Part shown: positions 16,040-25,555 of the stretch, in pieces
Position numbering within the stretch: the first letter of the stretch is position 1
How the letters are laid out: each line of letters begins with the position of its first letter
From: Alcanivoracaceae bacterium
GTDB taxonomy: Bacteria > Pseudomonadota > Gammaproteobacteria > Xanthomonadales > Marinicellaceae
NCBI GenBank assembly: GCA_016744455.1
Contig: JADGEI010000001.1
Location: 1 to 64,000 of the forward strand
Reading direction: 5' to 3'
DNA length: 64,000 nt
Notes under the pieces: generated by a model
Databases searched by the model: none
Told to the model about the DNA's origin: nothing
The model's input: the letters and a program-made list of their open reading frames with translations, nothing else
Translations under genes and position numbers: made by a program

Positions 16040-16458
16040 TGAATCTCTTGTATATGTCTGATTGATAATAATTCTCCTTGGTTTCCATAGTTAAAAATGG
16101 ATTGCTTTAGGTTGTTAAGGTTTTCAGTGGGTAACAGACAAGTTGTAAGAGTGTTTTTTAGTGATGCGGCTTGAGTTTGAGAGAGTGAGCTTTGGTATTT
16201 TTTTAATAATCGAATTCTGTAGGCTTCGCCTTTATCTGCAAGTACAGTGAACAGGTCTACAAGTGCACTAAATAAGAGGTCTGCATTTTTATTTTTCGCA
16301 TGCAACTCGATTCTTTGTTGATGCAGGATTAGGTCAGCATTGTTTTTTGATAAGGCAAAACATAAGACTGTCGATAACTCAGTATCGTCATAGTCTACAT
16401 ACGAATAGTTTGACTTTCGCAAAAAAGCTGGATCAACAATTTGTTTAAGAGTGTTCAT
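16036..16458 (-). CDS. Unknown 140-residue protein heading the GTPase operon
   Basis: I do not recognise this protein. It appears largely helical, without a signal peptide or membrane segment, and contains NNADLILHQQRIELHAKNKNA-type heptad-like stretches broken here and there. It begins with MNTLKQIVDPAFLRKS. It is first in the four-gene run toward the GTPase and roadblock-like protein, and its stop overlaps the start of the receiver/HTH gene. That coupling argues that it belongs to the system. The ABC-F gene ends 60 bases upstream on the same strand, so a longer transcript is possible. Reading frame integrity and overlap support it as a real gene. Confidence 0.65.
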   Translation of the reverse strand: MNTLKQIVDPAFLRKSNYSYVDYDDTELSTVLCFALSKNNADLILHQQRIELHAKNKNADLLFSALVDLFTVLADKGEAYRIRLLKKYQSSLSQTQAASLKNTLTTCLLPTENLNNLKQSIFNYGNQGELLSIRHIQEIQ

Positions 16459-16518
16459 AAATTCATTTTAACATAAGAATTAAAATAGGGTGGTAACATA
16501 GTGATATGTAACATTTGT

Positions 16519-18390
16519 TTACAACATTTCAGATAATTCCATCCATCGATTTTCATGTTGCTCCACTTCTTTGTTGATTTTAGTTTGTTTAATTGTAGCT
16601 AGTTTCAGTTTTTCAATGTTCTCTGATAAGTATATGTCTTCATCTAGAAGCAAGTTTTGAATTTTTTCTTGATGAAGATGTAGTTTGTCTAATTTTTTTT
16701 CAATTTGTCTTATTTCTTGCCTGATTGGTTTTTGGTTTTGACGAACCAATGCTGACTCTTGACGTTGTTTCTTCTTGTTATTGATTTGACTTGATTGGGC
16801 TGAACTGGTTAATCGGTTTTTTCGAGTGTCATTAGCCCATTGGTAATAATCTTGTAAATCCCCATTAAAGGTTTCAGCTTTGTTATTTGCTACTAATAAC
16901 AGCTTATCTGTTACTGTAGAGAGTAAATAGCGATCATGCGATACCAATATCATCGCCCCTTGAAAACTCTGTAGAGCAACTGATATTGCATGTCGCATCT
17001 TAATGTCGAGGTGGTTTGTTGGTTCATCAAGTAGTAATAAGTTGGGTTTTTGATAGACAATTAAAGCTAAAACTAAACGGGCTTTTTCTCCACCAGAAAA
17101 ATTCTGAATTTCATCTGTAACCATATCATTTTGAAAGGCAAACCCTCCTAAATAATTCTGAGCTTGTTGATCTGTTATGTTCTTGTCTAACAATTTTAAA
17201 TGCTCTAGCGGGCTATAATCCAGGTGTAACTGTTCAATCTGATGTTGAGCGAAATAACCAATTTTCAACTCTTTGGCATGGTTGATTTCGCCTGAAAAAG
17301 GAGATAATTTATTGGCAATTAATTTGATTAAAGTGGATTTTCCGGCACCATTAAAACCAAGTAGCCCAATTTTGTCACCTTTTTGAATGAGTAAATCAAC
17401 TCCGTCAAGAATTTTTGTGTCTCCATATCCTGCACTCGCTTTCTCGATTTTTACCAATTGTTGTGGAATAAACCCTTCTATATTAAAATTGAATCGAAAA
17501 GGAGAGTCTAATTGTGCAGCATTAATTGTTTCCATTCGATCTAAAGCTTTGATACGTGATTGTGCTTGTTTGGCCTTGTTGGCTTGATAGCGAAACCGAT
17601 CAATGTATTTTTGCATGTGTTGAATTTGACGTTGTTGGCTTTCAAACTGGGATTGCTGTTGGCTCAGTTTTTCAGCACGAATTTTTTCAAAAGAATCATA
17701 ATTACCAGTGTATTGTGTTAACTCATTATGTTCAATATTGATAATTTGAGTACAGACTGAATTCAAAAAGTCCCTGTCATGTGAAATGAGCAATACAATT
17801 CCACTGTATTTTTTAAGCCATTGTTCTAACCATATTATCGCTTCTAAATCCAAGTGGTTTGTTGGTTCATCTAGTAGGAGTATGTCAGACCTGCACATTA
17901 GTGCCTGAGCCAGATTTAAACGCATGCGCCAACCACCTGAAAAAGAGGTTACAGAATTTTGTTCTTGTTCTGGCATAAAGCCTAAGCCATTTAACAGTTT
18001 AGCAGCTCGCGTGTTGACGGTGTACCCATCAAGTTGCTGCATGTCATCGTATAAGTGCGCCAACTTATTGGCATCATTTACATTTTCTGCTTGAGAAATG
18101 GCTTTTTCTAAATTTCTATATTCATAATCACCATTGATAACATACTCGATGGCTGCCTCTTGTGAATCTGCAATTTCTTGTGCAACATGAGCTATTTGGA
18201 GTTTGTTAGAAACATAAAAGTCACCATCATCGGCATGAAGTTCGCCTAAAATCAATTTAAATAAGCTGGTTTTGCCAGTGCCGTTAGCTCCTGTTATACC
18301 CACTTTGACTTTTGGGTTGATAGTAATATTGACATTGTTAAATAATTCTTTCTTGCCACGGCGCAAAGACATCTTAGTAAATTTTAGCAT
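16519..18390 (-). CDS. yheS: ABC-F family ribosome-associated ATPase (YheS-like)
   Basis: The 623-residue protein has two ABC ATPase domains and no membrane segments, the hallmark of ABC-F translation factors. The first half has Walker A GANGTGKT, signature SFSGGWRMRL and Walker B LLLDEPTNHLD. The second half has GFNGAGKS, NFSGGEKARL and LLLDEPTNHLD. A charged inter-domain linker (P-site tRNA interaction motif) and a C-terminal basic coiled coil are present. Length and the N-terminal RRGKKEL...INPKVKVGITG match YheS rather than EttA or Uup. ABC-F proteins bind the ribosomal E site and relieve stalling. The gene overlaps the end of the amidohydrolase gene by 7 bases. Confidence 0.9.
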   Translation of the reverse strand: MLKFTKMSLRRGKKELFNNVNITINPKVKVGITGANGTGKTSLFKLILGELHADDGDFYVSNKLQIAHVAQEIADSQEAAIEYVINGDYEYRNLEKAISQAENVNDANKLAHLYDDMQQLDGYTVNTRAAKLLNGLGFMPEQEQNSVTSFSGGWRMRLNLAQALMCRSDILLLDEPTNHLDLEAIIWLEQWLKKYSGIVLLISHDRDFLNSVCTQIINIEHNELTQYTGNYDSFEKIRAEKLSQQQSQFESQQRQIQHMQKYIDRFRYQANKAKQAQSRIKALDRMETINAAQLDSPFRFNFNIEGFIPQQLVKIEKASAGYGDTKILDGVDLLIQKGDKIGLLGFNGAGKSTLIKLIANKLSPFSGEINHAKELKIGYFAQHQIEQLHLDYSPLEHLKLLDKNITDQQAQNYLGGFAFQNDMVTDEIQNFSGGEKARLVLALIVYQKPNLLLLDEPTNHLDIKMRHAISVALQSFQGAMILVSHDRYLLSTVTDKLLLVANNKAETFNGDLQDYYQWANDTRKNRLTSSAQSSQINNKKKQRQESALVRQNQKPIRQEIRQIEKKLDKLHLHQEKIQNLLLDEDIYLSENIEKLKLATIKQTKINKEVEQHENRWMELSEML

Positions 18391-19154
18391 AATGCATTCA
18401 CCATTCTGATAAGTAAGGTCTTAAGTTGCTCAGCTTTTTCTGGGAGATAACGATTGTTCGTTTCATCCATATAATTTATTTGGGATAGTTCGATTTGGAT
18501 GGTATGGATATTTTCTTTTGGGTTGCCATAATGCCTGGTAATGTAACCTCCTTTGAACCGCCCATTGAACACATGCGTGTATTTGTTTTGATTTGTTAAT
18601 ACGTTTTTCAATTTGTTTGCGTATTCATTTGAACAACTTTTTCCACTATTGGTACCAATATTGATATCTGCTAATTGTCCATCAAAGAAACGGGGAACCT
18701 GCGATTTGATGCTATGGCAATCTATTAAGATGGCAAAACCATGCTGTTGCTTTAACACCTCGAGTTTATCTTCAATAATTTGATGGTAAGGTGACCAATA
18801 ATTATCTATTCGAGATCTTATCTCTATTGTAGAGGGCGTTTTTTTATAGAGTTCTCGTTGGTCAAACGATGTGGTTGGGCATAGCTCTGTGGTTGATTTT
18901 CCAGGATACAAGGATGAATCATTGTTAGGTCGATTCATATCGATGACATACCGTGATATGTTGGTTTTTAGCAAGCTAATATCAAAATCTTTGGCGAAAC
19001 TAAACAATTGAGATACAAAAAAATCTCTATCAGGTGATTTCAAGGCAAATTCATGCATGTTGACAGCAATATTATCAGGGATGGAGCCACCATCATGGGG
19101 TATTGAAAATAATATGGGCGAATTTCGGTGATGAAATAAGAAGTCTTTACTCAC
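18384..19154 (-). CDS. N-formylglutamate amidohydrolase family protein
   Basis: A 256-residue member of the N-formylglutamate amidohydrolase (HutG/FGase) family, which hydrolyses N-formylglutamate to glutamate and formate at the end of some histidine-degradation routes. The family motifs are present: FSIPHDGGSIP near the start, ISRYVIDMNRPNND in the middle, TTELCPTTSFDQRELY, and the metal-binding LIDCHSIKSQ. No other hut genes lie nearby, so the histidine link is not supported by context. The gene immediately before ovoA, which uses histidine, is divergent. It overlaps the ABC-F gene by 7 bases and is probably cotranscribed with it. Family assignment is firm, substrate less so. Confidence 0.85.
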   Translation of the reverse strand: MSKDFLFHHRNSPILFSIPHDGGSIPDNIAVNMHEFALKSPDRDFFVSQLFSFAKDFDISLLKTNISRYVIDMNRPNNDSSLYPGKSTTELCPTTSFDQRELYKKTPSTIEIRSRIDNYWSPYHQIIEDKLEVLKQQHGFAILIDCHSIKSQVPRFFDGQLADINIGTNSGKSCSNEYANKLKNVLTNQNKYTHVFNGRFKGGYITRHYGNPKENIHTIQIELSQINYMDETNNRYLPEKAEQLKTLLIRMVNALC

Positions 19155-19261
19155 TAGATGGTAACAGATATTAAATAAAAAAGCATCTTAACATAGTTTG
19201 ATGAATATTAGGTGTCCGGATAAATATATACGAGTGCTTTGCACAACTCTCTATACAACTT

Positions 19262-19289
19262 TTGTATGAAATATAATTCCATGTATAAT
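19262..19289 (+). promoter_or_regulatory. Candidate sigma-70 promoter of ovoA
   Basis: TTGTAT at 19262-19267 and TATAAT at 19284-19289 are separated by 16 bases. Transcription would start near 19296, after the first possible ATG (19288), which supports the internal ATG at 19321 as the real start of ovoA. Confidence 0.5.
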
Positions 19290-19320
19290 GGTCATACTAT
19301 TTTTGAACGCTAAATCATTT

Positions 19321-21417
19321 ATGAAATTATCCCTAACTCCGATTATCAATTTTGGTAATCCTGATGAAAAACGCATAGAAATAAAAAAATATTTTAATGA
19401 AACTTTCGATACGTACGAAAAATTATTTGAAGTCATTTCTGATGAGCAAGGTTATTTTGAAAGAGCCGATAGGTTACGCCATCCGCTAATCTTTTATTTT
19501 GGTCATACGGCTACATTTTTCGTCAACAAGTTACGAGTGGCTAAGATCATTGATGACCGTGTTTGTTCGCGAATGGAGGCGATGCTCGCTATTGGTGTGG
19601 ATGAAATGTCATGGGATGATTTGGATGAAAATAATTATGAATGGCCAACAGTAGTTGAAGTGCAAGAGTATCGCAATAAAGTGCGTGAACTGGTTAATGG
19701 CTTGATTGATGATTTACCTTTAGAATTGCCGGTAAGATGGGAAGACCCTTTTTGGATAATTATGATGGGGATCGAACACGAAAAGATACACCTGGAAACC
19801 TCTTCAGTACTCATCAGACAGTTACCAATAGAAAGGGTGAAACCTCATGATGATTGGCCAATATTTGAAGACTTTGGAGAAAAATCTCCTGAAAACAAGT
19901 TGTTACAAATAGAAGATGGTACCGTTAAACAAGGAAAATCTAAGTCTTCAGAAACCTATGGTTGGGATAATGAATACGGATTGAAAATTACCGATGTTGC
20001 AGAATTTAAAGCCAGTAAATATTTAGTGAGTAATCAAGAGTTTTTGGCCTTTGTTGAAGATGGTGGATATGAAGTTGAACAATGGTGGACAAAAGAAGGC
20101 TGGCAATGGTTAGGCTTTAAAAAAGCGACTTATCCTGCTTTTTGGGTCAAAACAGATAAGGGTTTTAGTTACCGTACGATGGCTGAAGTGATTGAAATGC
20201 CTTGGAGTTGGCCGGTAGATGTTAACTATTTGGAAGCTAAAGCTTTTTGCCATTGGTTAGGTGCTAAAACGGGTAAGAAACTTCGCTTACCAACCGAAGC
20301 TGAATATTATCGAATTTATGACGAGAATTTTGATGAAAATGGATTTATAAATGGTAACTTAAAGGCAAATGCCAACCTAGAACTTTGCGCCTCTTCTTGT
20401 CCTGTTGATACTTTTGCCCATGGAGATTTTTATAATATTGTCGGCAATGTTTGGCAATGGACAGAATCAGTAATTGACGGATTGAAAGGGTTCGAAGTGC
20501 ACCCTTCTTATGATGATTTTTCCGTTCCAACTTTTGATGGAAAACACAACCTAATAAAAGGCGGAAGTTGGGCATCTACTGGTAATGAGCTTATTCGAGA
20601 GTCACGTTATGCTTTTCGAAGGCATTTTTTTCAGCATTCAGGTTTTCGATACATTGAGTCAGAAACCCTTCTGGATAGTGAATACAATATGTATGAAACG
20701 GATTCATTGATTTCACAGTATTTAGAATTTCACTACGGTAAAGATTATTTTGGTATTCCAAACTTCCCTAAAGCGTGCATAGAAAAAATCAAACCTCATT
20801 TGGGTAAAATTGATAAAGCACTGGATATAGGTTGTGCCGTAGGGCGAAGTAGTTTCGAATTAGCGCGCTATTTTGATAAGGTCGATGCACTGGATTTTTC
20901 TACTCGATTTATTCTTAATGCAATTGCCTTGAGAGACCAAGGAAAAATCCGTTATCTTATTGATGATGAAGGTGAATTAACCAGTCTTAAAGAATTTAGG
21001 TTGTCCGAATTAGATTTGGGTGATAAGGCTAGTAATGTTGATTTTACTCAAGGTGATGCCTGTAATCTTAAAGGCAAATACAGTGGGTATGATTTAATCT
21101 TTGCCGGTAATTTAATTGATAGATTGTACGAACCCAAAGTATTTCTCAAAGACATGATTAGCCGATTAAATTCTGGTGGGTTACTGGTTATTACTTCACC
21201 TTATACATGGCTTGAAGAATACACTAATAAAGAGAATTGGTTGGGCGGCAAAAAAATCAATGGCGACAATTTCACCACACTTGATGGATTGCACGAATGC
21301 TTAGACTCTGATTTTGAATTGCAAGGCAAGCCTTATAATGTCCCATTTGTAATTCGTGAAACTAAGCGTAAACATCAACTGACTGTAGCACAGATGACAG
21401 TTTGGAAGAAAATGTAG
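19321..21417 (+). CDS. ovoA: OvoA, 5-histidylcysteine sulfoxide synthase fused to methyltransferase
   Basis: The 698-residue protein has the full OvoA layout: an N-terminal DinB-like iron domain, a central FGE-sulfatase-type domain and a C-terminal SAM methyltransferase. The iron site H-x3-H-x-E is at H153, H157 and E159 (HEKIHLE). The FGE-type domain shows GGSWAS and ...YAFRRHFFQHSGFR. The methyltransferase has the glycine motif LDIGCAVGRSS. OvoA joins cysteine to histidine at the 5-carbon with O2, and the C-terminal domain methylates the imidazole of 5-thiohistidine to make ovothiol A, a redox-protective thiol. The cleavage of the sulfoxide needs a separate PLP lyase (OvoB), not found here. 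The ATG at 19321 fits the promoter position and family start. Confidence 0.93.
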   Translation: MKLSLTPIINFGNPDEKRIEIKKYFNETFDTYEKLFEVISDEQGYFERADRLRHPLIFYFGHTATFFVNKLRVAKIIDDRVCSRMEAMLAIGVDEMSWDDLDENNYEWPTVVEVQEYRNKVRELVNGLIDDLPLELPVRWEDPFWIIMMGIEHEKIHLETSSVLIRQLPIERVKPHDDWPIFEDFGEKSPENKLLQIEDGTVKQGKSKSSETYGWDNEYGLKITDVAEFKASKYLVSNQEFLAFVEDGGYEVEQWWTKEGWQWLGFKKATYPAFWVKTDKGFSYRTMAEVIEMPWSWPVDVNYLEAKAFCHWLGAKTGKKLRLPTEAEYYRIYDENFDENGFINGNLKANANLELCASSCPVDTFAHGDFYNIVGNVWQWTESVIDGLKGFEVHPSYDDFSVPTFDGKHNLIKGGSWASTGNELIRESRYAFRRHFFQHSGFRYIESETLLDSEYNMYETDSLISQYLEFHYGKDYFGIPNFPKACIEKIKPHLGKIDKALDIGCAVGRSSFELARYFDKVDALDFSTRFILNAIALRDQGKIRYLIDDEGELTSLKEFRLSELDLGDKASNVDFTQGDACNLKGKYSGYDLIFAGNLIDRLYEPKVFLKDMISRLNSGGLLVITSPYTWLEEYTNKENWLGGKKINGDNFTTLDGLHECLDSDFELQGKPYNVPFVIRETKRKHQLTVAQMTVWKKM

Positions 21418-21630
21418 GTATTTTGATTTTATAGACGATACGAATTATTCCTCCAATTGGGTTTTTGTATATTGCAAAAGCAAAGCTAGTTTTGATTGTT
21501 TTCCTAATAAACTTGGTACTAGAAATTAGTGGTAAATTGTATCACGTCTTCTAGTTACAATAATAAACCAGAAAAAGGTGATTAAGAAAATCGATATCAG
21601 TATAATGGCGCTTTAAACTTTTTACTAACT

Positions 21631-22089
21631 ATGCCTAAACACATTGTACAAATTTATACCGATGGCTCATGCTTAAAGAACCCAGGGCCAGGTGGCTGGG
21701 CAGCTTTAATGCGCTATAATGCCCATGAAAAAATGTTTAGTGGAGGTAAAGTTGAAACGACGAACAACCAAATGGAATTGCAAGCTGTTATTAGTGGTTT
21801 GTCGGCGTTAACAACAGGTTGCGATGTGGAAATTTACAGCGATTCTAAATATGTGATCGATGGGTTTACTAAATGGATGGATGGCTGGAAAATCAAAGGC
21901 TGGAAGAAATCTGATAAAAAACCGGTATTGAATCAAAAATTGTGGAAAGCATTGGATAAAACTGCCAATGGCCATAACATCACATGGCATTGGGTAAAGG
22001 GACACAGTGGACATGCAGAGAACGAGAGAGTCGATCAGTTGGCTCGACTTGAAGCAGAAAAAATAAAGGATATTCATGGTATCAAATAA
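21631..22089 (+). CDS. rnhA: Ribonuclease HI
   Basis: A 152-residue type 1 RNase H, close to the 155 residues of the E. coli enzyme. It cleaves the RNA strand of RNA-DNA hybrids, removing primers and R-loops. The carboxylates of the active site are in IYTDGSC, NNQMELQAV, IYSDSKYV and ERVDQLA, and HWVKGHSGH supplies the catalytic histidine. The basic handle WKKSDKKPVLN is present. Its end overlaps dnaQ by 14 bases, the classic rnhA-dnaQ neighbourhood of gammaproteobacteria, here on the same strand rather than divergent as in E. coli. Confidence 0.96.
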   Translation: MPKHIVQIYTDGSCLKNPGPGGWAALMRYNAHEKMFSGGKVETTNNQMELQAVISGLSALTTGCDVEIYSDSKYVIDGFTKWMDGWKIKGWKKSDKKPVLNQKLWKALDKTANGHNITWHWVKGHSGHAENERVDQLARLEAEKIKDIHGIK

Positions 22090-22789
22090 CAAAGCAAGAC
22101 AAATTATGCTCGATACCGAAACTACCGGTATTTCTATAAAGCAAGGTAATCGTATCTTAGAGATTGGTGCTGTTGAGGTCGTAAATCGTGAGATTACAGG
22201 AAACCAGTATCAGCAGTATATCAACCCAGAACGTGATAGTGAGCCAGGTGCTTTAGAAGTGCATGGCATAACCACTGATTTTTTAAGTGATAAACCGAAA
22301 TTTTATCGAATTGTTGATGAATTTATAGAATATGTTCGTGGTGCTGAATTGGTTATTCATAATGCACCATTTGATGTCGGCTTTATAAATCACGAATTCA
22401 GCCTCTGTGGTAAAGCAATAAAAATTGAAGATATTTGCACTATTACTGATTCGTTAGATTACGCAAGAAATAAACACCCAGGAGCAAAAAATAACCTTGA
22501 TGCGTTGTGTAAAAGATATGGTGTGGTTAACCAGCATCGTACTTTACATGGAGCATTATTGGATTCACAGATACTTGCAGAGGTCTATTTGATGCTGACA
22601 GGCGGGCAGCGTAAATTAGATTTGGATGCTGCAAGCAGTACTGCAAATAGCAGTTTATCTCTAGACTTGAGCAATATTCCACCACTAAAAGTTATCAAGG
22701 CTAATACCCAAGAGTTAGATGAACATCAGAAATGGTTGGAGAATATGTCAAATAATGGTGAAAAAGACTATATTTACAATCAAGAATAA
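22076..22789 (+). CDS. dnaQ: DNA polymerase III epsilon subunit (proofreading exonuclease)
   Basis: The 237-residue protein is a DEDDh 3'-5' exonuclease that proofreads for DNA polymerase III. Exo I is RQIMLDTETTG (D13, E15), Exo II is HNAPFDVGF, and Exo III is HRTLHGALLDSQ. A C-terminal segment without strong conservation provides the alpha-binding tail. I keep the start at 22076 because MVSNNKARQIMLDTETTG aligns with the E. coli N-terminus; the internal ATG would begin inside Exo I. It overlaps rnhA by 14 bases, implying coupled translation. Confidence 0.95.
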   Translation: MVSNNKARQIMLDTETTGISIKQGNRILEIGAVEVVNREITGNQYQQYINPERDSEPGALEVHGITTDFLSDKPKFYRIVDEFIEYVRGAELVIHNAPFDVGFINHEFSLCGKAIKIEDICTITDSLDYARNKHPGAKNNLDALCKRYGVVNQHRTLHGALLDSQILAEVYLMLTGGQRKLDLDAASSTANSSLSLDLSNIPPLKVIKANTQELDEHQKWLENMSNNGEKDYIYNQE

Positions 22790-22876
22790 ACCTTTTATTG
22801 AAACCTAATCTTTTCATCTCATAACAAAAAAAGCTACAATAGCACTTTACCAAAAACAAATAATACAGATTAAATA

Positions 22877-24145
22877 ATGTTAGACCCTCAATTACTCAGA
22901 AATAATACCGAAGAAACCGCAAAAGCATTAGCACAACGTGGTTATCAACTTGATATCAATGCTTGGAATGAATTGGAAAAAAACCGCAAGCACTTTCAGA
23001 TTTTGCAAGAGCAATTACAAAACCAACGCACAGTTAAATCTAAATCCATTGGCCAGGCTAAAGCCAAAGGTGAAGACATTCAACCTTTACTGGATGAAGT
23101 CAAAGGCATTGGAGAACAATTAGATCAAGCCAAGGTACAATTTGAAACGATTCAAAAAGACATTGCAAAATTAACACTGTATATGCCTAATTTAGCTCAA
23201 GCAGATGTTCCATTGGGTCAAGATGAAGATGATAATGTTGAAGTCAGGAAGTGGGGAACTCCAACACAATTTGATTTTATACCCAAAGACCATGTGGATT
23301 TAGGCATTAAAAATAATTGGCTCAATTCAGAAAATGCAGCCAAATTATCAGGTTCTCGTTTTACTGTACTCGGCGGTTCTATAGCTAAACTCCAACGTGT
23401 GCTAGCACAGTTTATGCTCAATACCCACACCGAAGAGAATGGGTATCATGAACATTATGTACCATTTTTAGTTAATGACACAGCGATGCAGGGTAGTGGT
23501 CAGTTACCTAAATTTGCTGATGATGCCTTCATTACAACAGATGACAAGTATTTAATTCCAACTGCTGAAGTACCATTAACCAATCTGTTTGCAAAAAGTA
23601 TTATTAAGGCATCTGATTTGCCAATTAAACTTACTGCACATACACCATGTTTTCGTAAAGAAGCGGGTAGTTATGGCAAAGATACACGCGGTATGATTCG
23701 TCAACACCAATTTGAAAAAGTTGAAATGGTACAAATTGTTCACCCAGATGAATCCAATCAAGCGTTAGAAGAAATGACTACCTGTGCAGAAGGTATATTA
23801 AAAGCTTTGGAAATCCCCTTTAGAACCATAGTCTTATGTACTGGAGACATGGGTTTTGGAGCAGCTAAAACATACGATATTGAAGTATGGTTGCCTGGTG
23901 AGGATCAATACCGTGAAATTTCATCATGTTCTAATTGTACCGATTTTCAGGCACGCCGTATGCAAACCCGTTTCCGAGATGAAACTAATAAAAAACCACA
24001 ATTAACTCACACATTAAATGGTTCAGGTTTGGCTGTAGGTCGTTGTTTGATTGCAGTAATGGAAAACTATCAAAATGAAGATGGTAGCATTCGCATCCCA
24101 AAAGTTTTACAACCGTATTTTGGTGGTTTAGAAGTCTTAGTTTAG
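22877..24145 (+). CDS. serS: Seryl-tRNA synthetase
   Basis: The 422-residue class II synthetase charges tRNA-Ser. An N-terminal coiled-coil arm, about residues 30-105, is visible as a charged helical pair. The catalytic core has the class II motif 2 region [20 protein letters not shown] and motif 3 [29 protein letters not shown], the serine-binding segment, is present. Length matches E. coli SerS (430). It follows dnaQ by 87 bases on the same strand and is probably transcribed from its own promoter. Confidence 0.97.
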   Translation: MLDPQLLRNNTEETAKALAQRGYQLDINAWNELEKNRKHFQILQEQLQNQRTVKSKSIGQAKAKGEDIQPLLDEVKGIGEQLDQAKVQFETIQKDIAKLTLYMPNLAQADVPLGQDEDDNVEVRKWGTPTQFDFIPKDHVDLGIKNNWLNSENAAKLSGSRFTVLGGSIAKLQRVLAQFMLNTHTEENGYHEHYVPFLVNDTAMQGSGQLPKFADDAFITTDDKYLIPTAEVPLTNLFAKSIIKASDLPIKLTAHTPCFRKEAGSYGKDTRGMIRQHQFEKVEMVQIVHPDESNQALEEMTTCAEGILKALEIPFRTIVLCTGDMGFGAAKTYDIEVWLPGEDQYREISSCSNCTDFQARRMQTRFRDETNKKPQLTHTLNGSGLAVGRCLIAVMENYQNEDGSIRIPKVLQPYFGGLEVLV

Positions 24146-24326
24146 CGGTACTTGCCTTGGATGAGTATTTGATTTTCACAGTCTTGTTTAGTCAACATTA
24201 TTAAAAGGTTGGCTGAGCCAACTACCCGTTCGAATTTTATTTTATAAAATAGAGTCAAGTTAAATTTCTAAATTATTAATCTGTTTATCAATAATTTTTG
24301 TATTAGGAATGTTTATTACACCTTGT

Positions 24327-24947
24327 TTAGTTCTTAGAAATTTTATTTTTAATAGCAACTAATACAGCTAATACAAAGAAAGCGCCGGGCGGCAGTATGG
24401 CAATTAAAAACCCCTGGTAATTATCAAATAATTTAACATGTAGTGAATGACCTAAATCACCAAAAAGAAGATGAGCCTGGTTGAATAAACTACCGTTTCC
24501 GAGGATTTCGCGAATAGCACCAATGGTGATTAAAACCAATGCGAATCCCAGTCCTGTGAAGAAGCCATCTTTTATTGAAAGCCATAATGAGTTTTTTGAT
24601 GCAAAGGCTTCAGCACGCGCCATAATGATACAGTTGGTGACAATTAATGGGATAAAAATACCAAGAACCAGATACAATTCATGGAAGTAGGCATTCATGA
24701 ACATTTCTAAGGCGGTAACAACACTGGCGATTATTAACACAAATAAAGAAATACGAATTTCTTTACTTAAAAGTGGTTTGATTAATGCAACTAGTGCATT
24801 AGTGAGAGTTAAAGTGAAAACGGTGGCTATAGCAAGTCCCAAGGCGTTAACTACCGAGTTAGAGACAGCAAGTAGCGGGCATAAACCCAATAACTGTACC
24901 AATGCGGCATTGTCATCAATCAATCTTTTTCTGATGAACCCACTCAT
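24327..24947 (-). CDS. rnfE: Rnf electron transport complex subunit E
   Basis: A 206-residue polytopic membrane subunit of the Rnf complex, related to NqrD and RnfA. Family features include the N-terminal NNAALVQLLGLCPLLAVSN-like segment and the central TNCIIMARAEAFAS motif, where the conserved cysteine helps hold an intramembrane iron centre shared with RnfA. It is the last gene of the operon and its start overlaps the end of rnfG by 4 bases. In many relatives nth follows; here it does not, and 181 non-coding bases separate it from the convergent serS gene. Confidence 0.94.
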   Translation of the reverse strand: MSGFIRKRLIDDNAALVQLLGLCPLLAVSNSVVNALGLAIATVFTLTLTNALVALIKPLLSKEIRISLFVLIIASVVTALEMFMNAYFHELYLVLGIFIPLIVTNCIIMARAEAFASKNSLWLSIKDGFFTGLGFALVLITIGAIREILGNGSLFNQAHLLFGDLGHSLHVKLFDNYQGFLIAILPPGAFFVLAVLVAIKNKISKN

Positions 24948-25555
24948 GTTTCTTCCCCTATATTTTGCATAAAGCCATTGTGATAAAGCAAGGTTTGTTT
25001 TATGGCTTCTGTTACTGCTCTGGGTGAAATGGTTGCGCCACTAATTTGATCAAATACGCCACCATCACGTTCTACTTTCCAGTTTTTTAGATTGGTTAGA
25101 TGTAAAGATTGATTTGAAAATTGTTGTATCCAATCGCTTTTATTGGCAATTATTAAATCTCCTAAACCTGGGGTTTCGTGCTGTTCCAGAATTTTGACTA
25201 CGGTAATTTCTCCATTGGTTTTTATACCGACCATGATATCAATATCTCCCGAATAACCTTTAGGTGTTGTTGCAGGAATTGCAAGAACCGATATTTTGTT
25301 GTTAATCTTGCCAATATAGAGTGTTTGAGGCTTTCTGTGCCCTAATAATTCAGGATGATGAATGGTTTGTGCATCTGCAATTAAATCATTGTCATGCAGT
25401 TCCGCTGGGATAAGTTGTTTAAGGCTTTGTAAGAGTAACATTTTTTTTTGTTCAGCAATTTTTTCATGTGTTAGGTCTTCACTAACCATTAAGAGTGCAC
25501 TGGTTAAAAATGTTACAATTGCTAAGACTAACGGAATTTTGATAAATCTATTCAT
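24944..25555 (-). CDS. rnfG: Rnf electron transport complex subunit G
   Basis: A 203-residue subunit with one N-terminal membrane helix and a periplasmic FMN-binding domain. The covalent FMN attachment motif SGAT is present in QISGATISPRAV, where threonine carries the flavin. It also has the ETPGLGD segment typical of RnfG/NqrC. It passes electrons between RnfD and the RnfA/E pair. Start and stop touch or overlap the neighbours rnfD and rnfE. Confidence 0.94.
   Translation of the reverse strand: MNRFIKIPLVLAIVTFLTSALLMVSEDLTHEKIAEQKKMLLLQSLKQLIPAELHDNDLIADAQTIHHPELLGHRKPQTLYIGKINNKISVLAIPATTPKGYSGDIDIMVGIKTNGEITVVKILEQHETPGLGDLIIANKSDWIQQFSNQSLHLTNLKNWKVERDGGVFDQISGATISPRAVTEAIKQTLLYHNGFMQNIGEET

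Noticed and set aside
24208..24222. GTTGGC-TGA-GCCAAC hairpin between serS and rnfE as a terminator
   Set aside because: Only 6 base pairs and no T-run on either strand; too weak to call.
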